Assembly: GCA_026394915.1 (NCBI GenBank)
Contig: JAPLZS010000159.1
Span: 1 to 5,998, forward strand
DNA from: Candidatus Woesearchaeota archaeon
Lineage (GTDB): Archaea; Nanobdellota; Nanobdellia; Woesearchaeales; UBA12501
DNA: 5,998 bases
Direction of reading: 5' to 3'
The notes under the pieces were generated by a model. That model was not told where the DNA came from. It searched no databases and saw nothing but the letters and a program-made list of their open reading frames with translations. Position 1 is the first letter of the stretch, and each line of letters begins with the position of its first letter. Of this stretch, positions 1-5,998 are shown piece after piece. A program made the position numbers and the translations under genes.

Positions 1-1
1 C

Positions 2-895
2 AGGACAATCAGGAAGCTTGTCAGGGAAGCGGATATTGTCTTCACACAGACAATAGGGCCTATCGGAACTCTTGCAATGATCTATACAAAGAGGGCAAAG
101 AAGCCATTATATTCTTACATCCATTCTATTGAGTGGGAGCTGGTGCCAAGGAGCGTTGACAAGTTCAAGAACACGCTTGTTGTTGCATCAAAATCCATTG
201 CAAGATATCTTTACAACAAGTCCAGCATGATATTTGTGCCTTCAGATGAGATAAAGGATGTGCTTGATGAGAATGGGATAAAGACAGAGAAGAGGATAGT
301 CCCACTTGGAGTCAATTCAAGGGAATTCTCTCCTCCTGCTTCAAAGGATTCTGCAAAGGAAAAGATAGGCATTGGGAAAGATTCTATTGTGATAGGATAC
401 ATTGGCAGGATAGGAAGGGAGAAAGACCTCAAAACATTGTATAAGGCATTCAGGAGACTGAAAGAGACATCCAGCAATATCAAGCTGCTGATTGTAGGCA
501 GCGGAATAGATGTAAAGAATATGTTCGGCGACATGACTGACATAATCCATGTGGAGTCAACCAACAGCGCTTACCAGTATTATCAGGCATTGGATATATT
601 TGTTCTTCCGAGTCTCACAGAGACATCCTCTTTATCCACAATGGAAGCAATGAGCTGCGGTCTTCCGGTAATTGCGACTGATGTGGGATGTGTTTCTGAT
701 TACATAATCAATGGAAAGAACGGCTATATCTTCCCGAAGAAGGATTATGAGGCTCTTGCAAAGAAGCTCTCAAAACTGATAGAGAACAGGGAATTGAGGA
801 CAGCAATTGGAATGATGGCCAGGAAGACAATAACCTTAAGATTCAGCTGGGAGAAGACAGTTGCAGAGTTTGAGAAGGTGTTTGATAAAAATTGA
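2..895 (+). CDS. Glycosyltransferase family 4 (GT-B fold), 5'-truncated by the window edge
   Basis: Probable retaining glycosyltransferase that moves a sugar from a nucleotide-sugar donor to a lipid, glycan or protein acceptor at the cytoplasmic membrane face. The frame is open from base 2 to the TGA at 893-895 (297 residues visible). The ATG at 77 is internal: the residues before it read DIVFTQTIGPIGTLA, a normal GT4 N-domain segment, so the true start lies upstream and roughly 70-100 residues are missing. The C-terminal donor domain is complete. It has GRIGREKD with the donor-phosphate Arg (407-409) and Lys (422-424), then DIFVLPS, then the E-x7-E motif ETSSLSTME (Glu codons 620-622 and 644-646), followed by AMSCGLPVIATDVG. 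The tail is a usual GT4 C-terminal helix with no membrane segment. The gene converges on smc with a 15-base gap. Family assignment is firm; donor and acceptor cannot be told. PimA-like or diglucosyl-lipid synthase-like roles are possible. Confidence 0.9.
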   Translation, partial: RTIRKLVREADIVFTQTIGPIGTLAMIYTKRAKKPLYSYIHSIEWELVPRSVDKFKNTLVVASKSIARYLYNKSSMIFVPSDEIKDVLDENGIKTEKRIVPLGVNSREFSPPASKDSAKEKIGIGKDSIVIGYIGRIGREKDLKTLYKAFRRLKETSSNIKLLIVGSGIDVKNMFGDMTDIIHVESTNSAYQYYQALDIFVLPSLTETSSLSTMEAMSCGLPVIATDVGCVSDYIINGKNGYIFPKKDYEALAKKLSKLIENRELRTAIGMMARKTITLRFSWEKTVAEFEKVFDKN

Positions 896-910
896 TATTT
901 TCAGAAAATT
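884..910. terminator. Possible convergent-gene termination region
   Basis: The 15-base gap between the two convergent stop codons holds a perfect 6-base inverted repeat, ATTTTC-A-GAAAAT (897-909). On the minus strand, a T5 tract (plus-strand AAAAA at 887-891) follows it downstream of the smc stop. Archaeal termination often depends on U-rich stretches, so this could end smc transcription and, less clearly, glycosyltransferase transcription through the T4 at 898-901. The one-base loop makes a true hairpin weak, and an AT-rich spacer could produce such a repeat by chance. Confidence 0.25.
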
Positions 911-3900
911 CTATATCTTAAGGCTGATCACATTGCTCTGGCCGTGCTCGTTCATGCTCACACCGTAGATCGTGTTTGCCTGGCTTATCAGGCCATCATT
1001 GTGGCTTATGATTATGTACTGGGCCCTCTCTGAATACTTCCTTATGAGCTCAGACAGCTTCTCAGAGTTCTTCTTGTCCAGCGCAGCATCAACCTCGTCA
1101 AAGACGTAGAATGATGCAGGCTCATGCTCCTGTATCGAGAATATGAATGCCAGCGCAGTCATTGACTTCTCCCCGCCAGACAAGCTCCTTATATCAAGGA
1201 ACTTGTTGCCTGTTATCCTCACCTTTATCAAAAGCCCTCCTGCAAAAGGCAGCTCAGGGTTCTCCAGCTCCAAGAATGCCTCTCCCTTTGTAGAAAGCGC
1301 AGAGAATGTCCTCTGGAAATTCTGATTCACCACATCATAAGTCTTCATGAACATGTCTTTCTTCTTCAATTCAATCTCATTCATCATTATCAATACATCC
1401 TCTTTCTCAAGCATAAGCTTCTCTCTCTTTGCAGACAGGTCATTGTACTCTTTGTCGACCTGATCGAATATCTCAAGGGCCTTCATATTGACGCTGCCCA
1501 TCTTTGTCAATACTCCCTCTGCTATGCCGATATCCTTCCTGAGATCCTGCTCTGATTTTGTCCTGAGTATCTCAACGCCTTCATAATTCTTGAATTCCTC
1601 ATCTAGTGCAGAGAACTCTGCCCTTACTTTTGCTGATTCGACATTTATTCCGCCTATCCTCTGCTCAATGGATCTCTGCTGATTGGTGGATTCCTCTATA
1701 TTTGCCTCATCCTTCTTTATCTTCTCGTCAACCTTTGATTTTTCTATGAACAATCCCCTGAATTTTGACTGGAACTGCCTCTGCTTCTCCTCTTTTTCCT
1801 TTAAGTCAGTACCCATTAGCGTGATATTCTGAACAAGTGTCTCGCTCTCCTGCCTGAAATCCTCCTCCTCTTTCTCATGCTGCTTCATTATCTTTGCAAT
1901 ATTCTCAAGCTCTGGATTGAACACATTGAGTATCTGGGCGTCAAAGTTCTTTATCTCTCCGTTCTTCGCCACCAACTCCTCTTTCAGCTGGCCCTTCTTC
2001 TCCTCGAATGCATTCAGCTCAGCAAGCAATGCAGGATTCCTTAGCTCGCTTATCCTGCTCCTCATGTCCTGCCTCTTTATCCTGTTCTGAGCAAGGACCT
2101 TGTTGCATTCTGATATCTTTGAAACTGCACCCTCAATCTTCTTATCTGTCTCCTTTACCTGCGATTCAAGCTCTTTCCTCTCTTTCCTTGAAGCCTCTGT
2201 GTCTCCTGACTGCAGGTTCAATAGCTTCTCGAGTTTGATTATGTCTCCCTCAAGATTTGCCTTCTCCTGCCTGAGGCCCGTTATCATATCATCATTCTCT
2301 TTCCTGTCTTTCTCAAGCCTCTTCACAAGAGCATCATAATTCATGAGCTTCTTCTCTGCATCCTCTATCTCTTTCTCAAGCCCTTTCTCTGCAAATCCCA
2401 GTCCAGAAGAACCCTTTCTTTTTATCCTGTATCCTCCCTGCATTGCTCCGCTCATCTCTGCAAGGTCTCCGTCAAGGCTCACCATCTTTGCCTTTCCTAT
2501 GCCTATCCTTCTTGCCGTGTCTATTGAGTCAACGACAAGAGTGTTGCCGAAGACATATGAGAATACATTCTTGAATTTGGGTTCATAAGATATAAGGTTC
2601 AATGCAAATCCGTGCACTCCGTCTGATGATGCAATCGCAGTTGCCTCTTCTTTCTTGTCAACCCCTTTTACCTTGTTCAATGGAAGGAATGTGGCAAATC
2701 CAAGCTTATTTTCCTTGAGGTATTTTATGCACTGCGCTGCGACCTTGTCATCCTCTACAACAACTGAAGTTATCTTTGAGCCTGCTGTTATCTCAAGAGC
2801 CAAAGCGTATTTTGAATCAACCTTTCCGAGCTCAGAGACAGTTCCATAGATGCCTCTTATCTTGTCTTTCTGATCAAGTATGCACCTCAATGCGCTGTTC
2901 TCCCCCAGTCTTTCCTGTATCGATATGTTCTTTGTGTTAAGCACAGAAAGATCTTCCTGCTGCTTTAAGAATGAATTCCTTGCATTCTCAAGCTGGGCTG
3001 CAAACTCAGAGTCTTTGCTCAGCCTCTTGTTGAGGTCAAGCGTCAGCTTCTTGAAATTCTCCCTCTTTGATTTCAATTCCTCTATCTGGGTCTTGTTCTC
3101 TTTCTCGACTGAAAGGACTTTTGCGATCTTCTCGTCAATGGCCTGTGTCTGGAACTCTATCCTGTCCTTCTGCCTCAATAATTCCTGCTGCTCTTCCCTT
3201 AGCTTCTGGACCTGCTTCTGCATCTCCTCTGCTTCCTTGTCGACCTTGTCAATATCTTTCTCAAGGCCCTCGACATCATCAAGCTTGTTCTTTTTCCTGA
3301 ACTCACCCATCCTTTTCTCGATCTGGCTGATCTCCTTCTCCCTGTTCTGGATCTGCCTCCTTATCTCTTCTTTCTCCTCTTCAAGCTTCTTTATCTTCAT
3401 TGAGATATCATCAGAATTCTCTTTCAGCTGCACTTTTCTCTGCTTTATCTTTGTGATCTCTGTCTTCAGTGATTCTACCCGGTTCTTTGAGGAAGCAATA
3501 TCAACTTTTAATCTCTCTATCTCCTTGTTTATGTCAGCCTGGTCCTTGTCGCCTTTTGTCTCTATCTCCTTGTTTATCTCGTCTATCCTCGCTTTCTTCT
3601 CTGACATGCCCTTCTTTATCTGCTCCAGTTCCCTGTTCTTCTCTTCAAGGAGCTTCTGCTGCTTTCCGACTCTTGAATCAAATTCCTCTTTCTCTTTCTT
3701 CTTTGACTCCATCCTCCTGTAAATAAGTGATGCTTTGTTTATCTTGATCTTGTCATTCAGATCCTTGTGCTTTATCGCATGGTCCCTGTCTTTCCTGAGT
3801 TCAGCCAGCCTTGATTTCCTCTCATTCAGGACAATCTCTGCCTCTTTCATCCTCTCATCGACTCTCTGGAGCTCGTTCATTGCCTTCAGCTTCTTCTCTT

Positions 3901-4414
3901 CATAGACAGATATGCCTGCAATCTCCTCGATAAGCCCTCTTCTTTCCTCAGGCTGCATCTCCACGAACTGGACAATGTCTCCCTGAAGTATCACATTGTA
4001 AGAGTCAGGATTTATCTTTGCAATCCCGAGAAGCTCGACAATCTGCTGCCTTGTCCTTGCCTCATTGTTTATCTTGTAAATGCTCTGGCCGCTTGCCTTC
4101 ACGATCCTAGAGACCTTTACTTCCTCGTCATCTGTAGGGAATGTCTTCTTTGAATTGTCAAAATAGATAGAGACTTCTGCTGATTTTCCAGGCTTCCTCA
4201 GTTTTCCACCATTATAGATGAGGTTTGCTGATTTCTCGCTCCTCAATGCCTTTGCAGATGATTTCCCAAGGACAAAGCACAATGCATCGAGTATGTTTGA
4301 TTTTCCTGACCCATTGGGCCCGAGAACGCAGTTGAAATCCCCTCCGAAGACAAGCTCTGTGCGCTTTGCAAATGACTTGAATCCGTCCATCACCAGTTTG
4401 TTTATCTTGGTCAT
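911..4414 (-). CDS. smc: Chromosome segregation ATPase SMC (archaeal type)
   Basis: Structural-maintenance-of-chromosomes ATPase. It forms a homodimeric ring, loads on DNA with a kleisin, and compacts and helps segregate the chromosome. All family parts are present in 1167 residues, a usual SMC length. The N-terminal head (about 1-165) has Walker A GPNGSGKS at 32-39, an R-loop arginine near 58 and the Q-loop LQGD at 143-146. A Lys/Glu-rich coiled coil runs about 170-510. The hinge (about 515-668) includes the conserved SGAMQGG near 655-661. A second coil of similar length runs about 675-1010. The C-terminal head has LSGGEKS from 1078, Walker B YVFDE with catalytic Glu1107, D-loop ALDKKN and switch His1138. 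No key residue is missing. The ATG at 4414 is chosen because the first residues form the start of the head strand leading into GFKSF; Met9 would cut it. A promoter lies upstream, and no scpA/scpB adjoins. Confidence 0.98.
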   Translation of the reverse strand: MTKINKLVMDGFKSFAKRTELVFGGDFNCVLGPNGSGKSNILDALCFVLGKSSAKALRSEKSANLIYNGGKLRKPGKSAEVSIYFDNSKKTFPTDDEEVKVSRIVKASGQSIYKINNEARTRQQIVELLGIAKINPDSYNVILQGDIVQFVEMQPEERRGLIEEIAGISVYEEKKLKAMNELQRVDERMKEAEIVLNERKSRLAELRKDRDHAIKHKDLNDKIKINKASLIYRRMESKKKEKEEFDSRVGKQQKLLEEKNRELEQIKKGMSEKKARIDEINKEIETKGDKDQADINKEIERLKVDIASSKNRVESLKTEITKIKQRKVQLKENSDDISMKIKKLEEEKEEIRRQIQNREKEISQIEKRMGEFRKKNKLDDVEGLEKDIDKVDKEAEEMQKQVQKLREEQQELLRQKDRIEFQTQAIDEKIAKVLSVEKENKTQIEELKSKRENFKKLTLDLNKRLSKDSEFAAQLENARNSFLKQQEDLSVLNTKNISIQERLGENSALRCILDQKDKIRGIYGTVSELGKVDSKYALALEITAGSKITSVVVEDDKVAAQCIKYLKENKLGFATFLPLNKVKGVDKKEEATAIASSDGVHGFALNLISYEPKFKNVFSYVFGNTLVVDSIDTARRIGIGKAKMVSLDGDLAEMSGAMQGGYRIKRKGSSGLGFAEKGLEKEIEDAEKKLMNYDALVKRLEKDRKENDDMITGLRQEKANLEGDIIKLEKLLNLQSGDTEASRKERKELESQVKETDKKIEGAVSKISECNKVLAQNRIKRQDMRSRISELRNPALLAELNAFEEKKGQLKEELVAKNGEIKNFDAQILNVFNPELENIAKIMKQHEKEEEDFRQESETLVQNITLMGTDLKEKEEKQRQFQSKFRGLFIEKSKVDEKIKKDEANIEESTNQQRSIEQRIGGINVESAKVRAEFSALDEEFKNYEGVEILRTKSEQDLRKDIGIAEGVLTKMGSVNMKALEIFDQVDKEYNDLSAKREKLMLEKEDVLIMMNEIELKKKDMFMKTYDVVNQNFQRTFSALSTKGEAFLELENPELPFAGGLLIKVRITGNKFLDIRSLSGGEKSMTALAFIFSIQEHEPASFYVFDEVDAALDKKNSEKLSELIRKYSERAQYIIISHNDGLISQANTIYGVSMNEHGQSNVISLKI

Positions 4415-4418
4415 TATT

Positions 4419-4432
4419 TCCTGTAACTCCTT
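4419..4432 (-). promoter_or_regulatory. Ribosome-binding site candidates for smc
   Basis: Read on the minus strand, AAGGAG (4432-4427) lies 12 bases before the smc ATG, and a weaker AGGA (4422-4419) lies 4 bases before it. The first is the better match to the 16S rRNA tail but is slightly far; the second is close. Either supports the ATG at 4414 over the internal Met9 codon. Confidence 0.45.
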
Positions 4433-4480
4433 TTTTTCAAACCAAATTTCAAGATGATAAATTCAATTTATTTTATATAT

Positions 4481-4495
4481 GTATTCGTATAATAC
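4481..4495. promoter_or_regulatory. Small inverted repeat next to the smc TATA box (possible operator)
   Basis: GTATT-CGTAT-AATAC is a perfect 5-base inverted repeat with a 5-base spacer. It sits between the smc TATA box (4497-4506) and the predicted transcription start near 4476, a place where a bound repressor would block polymerase. The arms are short and AT-rich, so chance is a serious alternative and no regulator can be named. Confidence 0.2.
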
Positions 4496-4496
4496 C

Positions 4497-4513
4497 TATA
4501 TATAAATCTTTTG
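4497..4513 (-). promoter_or_regulatory. Archaeal BRE/TATA promoter for smc
   Basis: On the minus strand the sequence reads CAAAAGA followed by TTTATATATA. This is an A-rich TFB-recognition element (4513-4507) directly upstream of a near-consensus archaeal TATA box (4506-4497). Transcription would start about 25 bases further on, near 4476, giving a leader of about 60 bases. A second TATA-like run (4471-4482) lies nearer the gene and could give a shorter leader, so the exact start is uncertain. Confidence 0.5.
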
Positions 4514-4612
4514 CTGTTTTATATATGAGCTATACCTCCCACAAAACCGCAAGCCATTATATCTCCTTATCACATACTTCTAAATGCCCATAACACTTAT
4601 AGATGATGCCAT

Positions 4613-4627
4613 CAAAATCTTTTTAAA
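4613..4627 (+). promoter_or_regulatory. Candidate BRE/TATA promoter for the phosphohexomutase gene
   Basis: CAAAATC is followed by TTTTTAAA (TTTAAA core at 4622-4627), which resembles an archaeal BRE plus TATA box. A start site about 25 bases downstream would fall near 4650, giving a leader of about 10 bases to the ATG at 4661 or about 28 bases to the ATG at 4679. A second tract, CTATATATG at 4644-4652, is closer to consensus, but would place the transcript start inside or beyond the candidate ribosome-binding site. Confidence 0.35.
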
Positions 4628-4668
4628 CATAGTTAAAATCGGCCTATATATGTATATAATATGTCAAT

Positions 4669-4673
4669 AGGTG
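4669..4673 (+). promoter_or_regulatory. Ribosome-binding site favouring the ATG at 4679
   Basis: AGGTG matches the archaeal anti-Shine-Dalgarno tail and ends 5 bases before the in-frame ATG at 4679. The earlier ATG at 4661 has only TATA-like sequence in front of it and no Shine-Dalgarno match, so it would need to be read from a nearly leaderless transcript. This favours 4679 as the start. Confidence 0.45.
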
Positions 4674-4678
4674 TATGG

Positions 4679-5218
4679 ATGGACAAGATAATCGCAAAAA
4701 CAACAGGCAAAACCAGTCAGATTGACAGCTCCATATTCAAGGCTTATGATATAAGAGGGACATATCCACACCAGATAAATGAGTATGTGGCTTACAGGCT
4801 CGGAAGGGCATTTGTGGTGTTCCTGAAATGCAAACAAGTTGTTATTGGAAGGGACATGAGGCTCAGCTCTCCTTCTCTGCATGATGCTTTAATCATGGGA
4901 ATAACAGACCAGGGCGCTGATGTTGTTGATGTTGGAATATGCTCAACTCCAATGCTTTATTTCTCGATTGCAGATTATGATAATGAATCAGGGATAATGA
5001 TAACAGCATCTCATAATCCGAAAGAGTACAACGGCTTCAAGCTCTGCAGGAGAAAGGCAGGGTCAATAAGCGGATATAGCGGGATAGAGGAAATAAAGAA
5101 GATAATGCTTGAGAATAAGTTTGATGATTCAAAAGACAGAAGGAGTAAATTATGTCGCAAAGACGCTTGGGATCAGCAAAGCAGCAAAAGGGATAAAAAA
5201 GCTGAAGATTGTAGTTGA
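4679..5218 (+). CDS. Phosphomannomutase/phosphoglucomutase, 5' part of a frameshifted gene
   Basis: Domain 1 of an alpha-D-phosphohexomutase, which interconverts hexose-6-phosphate and hexose-1-phosphate through a phosphoserine enzyme and so feeds nucleotide-sugar synthesis. SIFKAYDIRGTYP near the start is the family opening. TASHNP carries the catalytic phosphoserine at codon 5009-5011 (residue 111 from the chosen start) and is followed by YNGFKLC. Family-like sequence runs to about NKFDDSK (ending near 5134). After that this frame reads an unrelated, basic tail to a TGA at 5216-5218, while the rest of the enzyme continues in the next frame. The product as written would have only domain 1 and could not be active. 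The start at 4679 is preferred for its AGGTG; the ATG at 4661 would add six residues. Whether the substrate is mannose, glucose or both cannot be told from motifs. Confidence 0.85.
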   Translation: MDKIIAKTTGKTSQIDSSIFKAYDIRGTYPHQINEYVAYRLGRAFVVFLKCKQVVIGRDMRLSSPSLHDALIMGITDQGADVVDVGICSTPMLYFSIADYDNESGIMITASHNPKEYNGFKLCRRKAGSISGYSGIEEIKKIMLENKFDDSKDRRSKLCRKDAWDQQSSKRDKKAEDCS

Positions 5219-5998
5219 TTCAGGCAACGGCATGGGCGCAAAAGCTTCAGCTGTAATATTTGACAAGCTCGGCCTGAAGCCGAAAATGCTTTTCTCAGAA
5301 CAGGACGGCTCATTCCCCAACCACACTCCGAATCCGCTGAATGAAGAGAATCTCATTGAGCTGAAGAAAACAATAAAGAAAGAGAAGGCAGACATAGGCA
5401 TTGCTTTTGACGGAGATGCAGACAGGGTGGGATTTGTTGATGAGAACGGGCTTACAGTACCTAATGACCTGATAACAGCCCTTGTCGCAAAAGAGCTTCT
5501 CAAGGGAAAACAAGGCAAGAAAGAGAAGATCCTGTTTGAGATAAGGAGCAGCTGGGCTGTGAGGGACGAGATAAAGAGATGCGGAGGAATCCCTCTGCTA
5601 TGGAAAGCAGGCCATGCCCTCATCAAGGAGAAGATGAAAGAGGATGATGTCCTGTTCGGAGGGGAGAAATCAGGCCATTATTTCTTCAGGGATTTCTGGT
5701 ATGCTGACTGCGCTGACATAGCTGCGCTTCATGTACTGAAGCTGATGTCAGACACAGGAAAGAAAATATCTGAACTGGTCGCTCCATTGAGGATCTACTT
5801 CAATCCAGGAGAGATAAATTTCAAGCTCAATGACAAGGATGATGCAATGGAAGCTGTCGAGAAAGAGTTCAGCAGCGGAAAGATAATGCACCTTGACGGC
5901 CTGACAATAGAGTTCAATGACTGGTGGTTCAACCTGAGGAAATCAAACACAGAGCCATACTTAAGGCTAAACATAGAGGCAAAGACAGAGGAAAGGAT
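5124..5998 (+). CDS. Phosphomannomutase/phosphoglucomutase, 3' part in the shifted frame (runs off the window)
   Basis: Domains 2-4 of the same enzyme, in the +1 frame relative to the 5' part. This frame is open from 5106 (after a TAA at 5103) to the window end. The first in-frame ATG is 5124, but it has no good ribosome-binding site and is probably internal. Domain 2 begins with KLKIVVDSGNG. The metal-binding loop DGDADR is at 5409-5426, WKAGHALIKEKM at 5601-5636, the sugar-specificity loop GEKSGH at 5661-5678, and the phosphate-binding loop RKSNTEPYLR at 5937-5966. All key residues are present. Joined to the 5' part by dropping one base, loop spacings match Pseudomonas AlgC as I recall it: Ser111 to Asp244 is 133 residues (AlgC 134), and Asp244 to Glu329 is 85 (AlgC 83). 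Only the last ten or so codons should lie beyond the edge. Confidence 0.88.
   Translation, partial: MIQKTEGVNYVAKTLGISKAAKGIKKLKIVVDSGNGMGAKASAVIFDKLGLKPKMLFSEQDGSFPNHTPNPLNEENLIELKKTIKKEKADIGIAFDGDADRVGFVDENGLTVPNDLITALVAKELLKGKQGKKEKILFEIRSSWAVRDEIKRCGGIPLLWKAGHALIKEKMKEDDVLFGGEKSGHYFFRDFWYADCADIAALHVLKLMSDTGKKISELVAPLRIYFNPGEINFKLNDKDDAMEAVEKEFSSGKIMHLDGLTIEFNDWWFNLRKSNTEPYLRLNIEAKTEER

Larger units (their letters stand above)
4415..4660. other. AT-rich divergent intergenic region
   Basis: About 246 bases separate the two divergent genes. The region is clearly richer in A and T than its flanks and holds several TATA-like tracts on both strands. An 11-base direct repeat, TTTTATATATG, occurs at 4471-4481 and 4517-4527, and CCTATATAT occurs at 4495-4503 and 4643-4651. 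The middle part (about 4530-4610) is less AT-biased and shows no open frame longer than a 22-codon stretch, no tRNA-like fold and no recognised riboswitch. I read it as a two-way promoter region. Confidence 0.6.

Noticed and set aside
211..564. Minus-strand open frames inside the glycosyltransferase
   Set aside because: They overlap a clearly conserved plus-strand coding region, and their translation has no family features.
77..895. ATG at 77 as the start of the glycosyltransferase
   Set aside because: The frame is open back to base 2, and the residues before the ATG are typical GT4 N-domain sequence, so the ATG is an internal methionine of a gene that begins upstream.
2880..3722. 280-codon plus-strand open frame rich in Ser, Phe and Leu, looking like a membrane protein
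   Set aside because: It is the antisense of the Lys/Glu-rich coiled coil of smc. Reverse-reading AAG/GAG/GAA codons gives Ser/Phe/Leu runs automatically. It has no promoter and no family motifs. The other plus-strand frames within 1143-4457 are the same kind of shadow.
911..4414. Rad50 or another SbcC-like ATPase as the identity of the large minus-strand gene
   Set aside because: The hinge is an SMC globular hinge with SGAMQGG rather than a zinc hook CxxC, and the C-terminal DEVDAALDKKN and ISHND motifs are SMC-type.
4520..4540. GGGAGGT on the minus strand as a ribosome-binding site for a small gene upstream of smc
   Set aside because: No ATG, GTG or TTG lies at a usable distance downstream. 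The frame after it begins with ATA codons and soon meets a TAA.
4525..4593. 22-codon plus-strand open frame in the divergent spacer
   Set aside because: The TATA-like tract overlaps its ATG, there is no ribosome-binding site, and the short peptide has no recognisable features.
5150..5626. 158-codon minus-strand open frame within the mutase
   Set aside because: It is antisense to domains 2-3 of the phosphohexomutase, whose own frame shows conserved active-site loops. The reverse frame shows no recognisable motif.

Overview
The window looks like archaeal chromosome, most likely from a DPANN-type lineage of the Woesearchaeota/Pacearchaeota kind. Three things point there. The SMC protein has the archaeal form of the C-terminal ATPase motifs and tail. 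The spacer between the divergent genes carries BRE/TATA-type promoter elements rather than -35/-10 boxes. Codon use favours AGG/AGA for arginine and ATA for isoleucine. The lineage is inferred from remembered family features, not from a database search.

Layout: (1) Bases 1-895, plus strand, are the 3' part of a GT-B fold family 4 glycosyltransferase whose start lies outside the window. (2) After a 15-base convergent spacer, bases 4414-911 on the minus strand hold a complete gene for the chromosome-organising ATPase SMC (1167 residues). (3) Bases 4415-4660/4678 are an AT-rich divergent promoter region of about 250 bases with no convincing gene. (4) From about 4661/4679 to the window end, plus strand, lies an alpha-D-phosphohexomutase (phosphomannomutase/phosphoglucomutase) gene. 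It is broken by an apparent +1 frameshift near 5131-5150 and lacks only its last few codons.

The two flanking genes belong to sugar metabolism. The mutase would make hexose-1-phosphate for nucleotide-sugar synthesis, and the glycosyltransferase would spend nucleotide sugars on glycolipid, glycan or glycoprotein assembly. SMC lies between them in the opposite orientation as a single-gene unit, with no kleisin gene (scpA) beside it in this window.

I see no CRISPR array, mobile element, RNA gene or new defence-like system. The main points of interest are the frameshift in the mutase and the structure of the divergent promoter region. The rest looks like ordinary housekeeping sequence.
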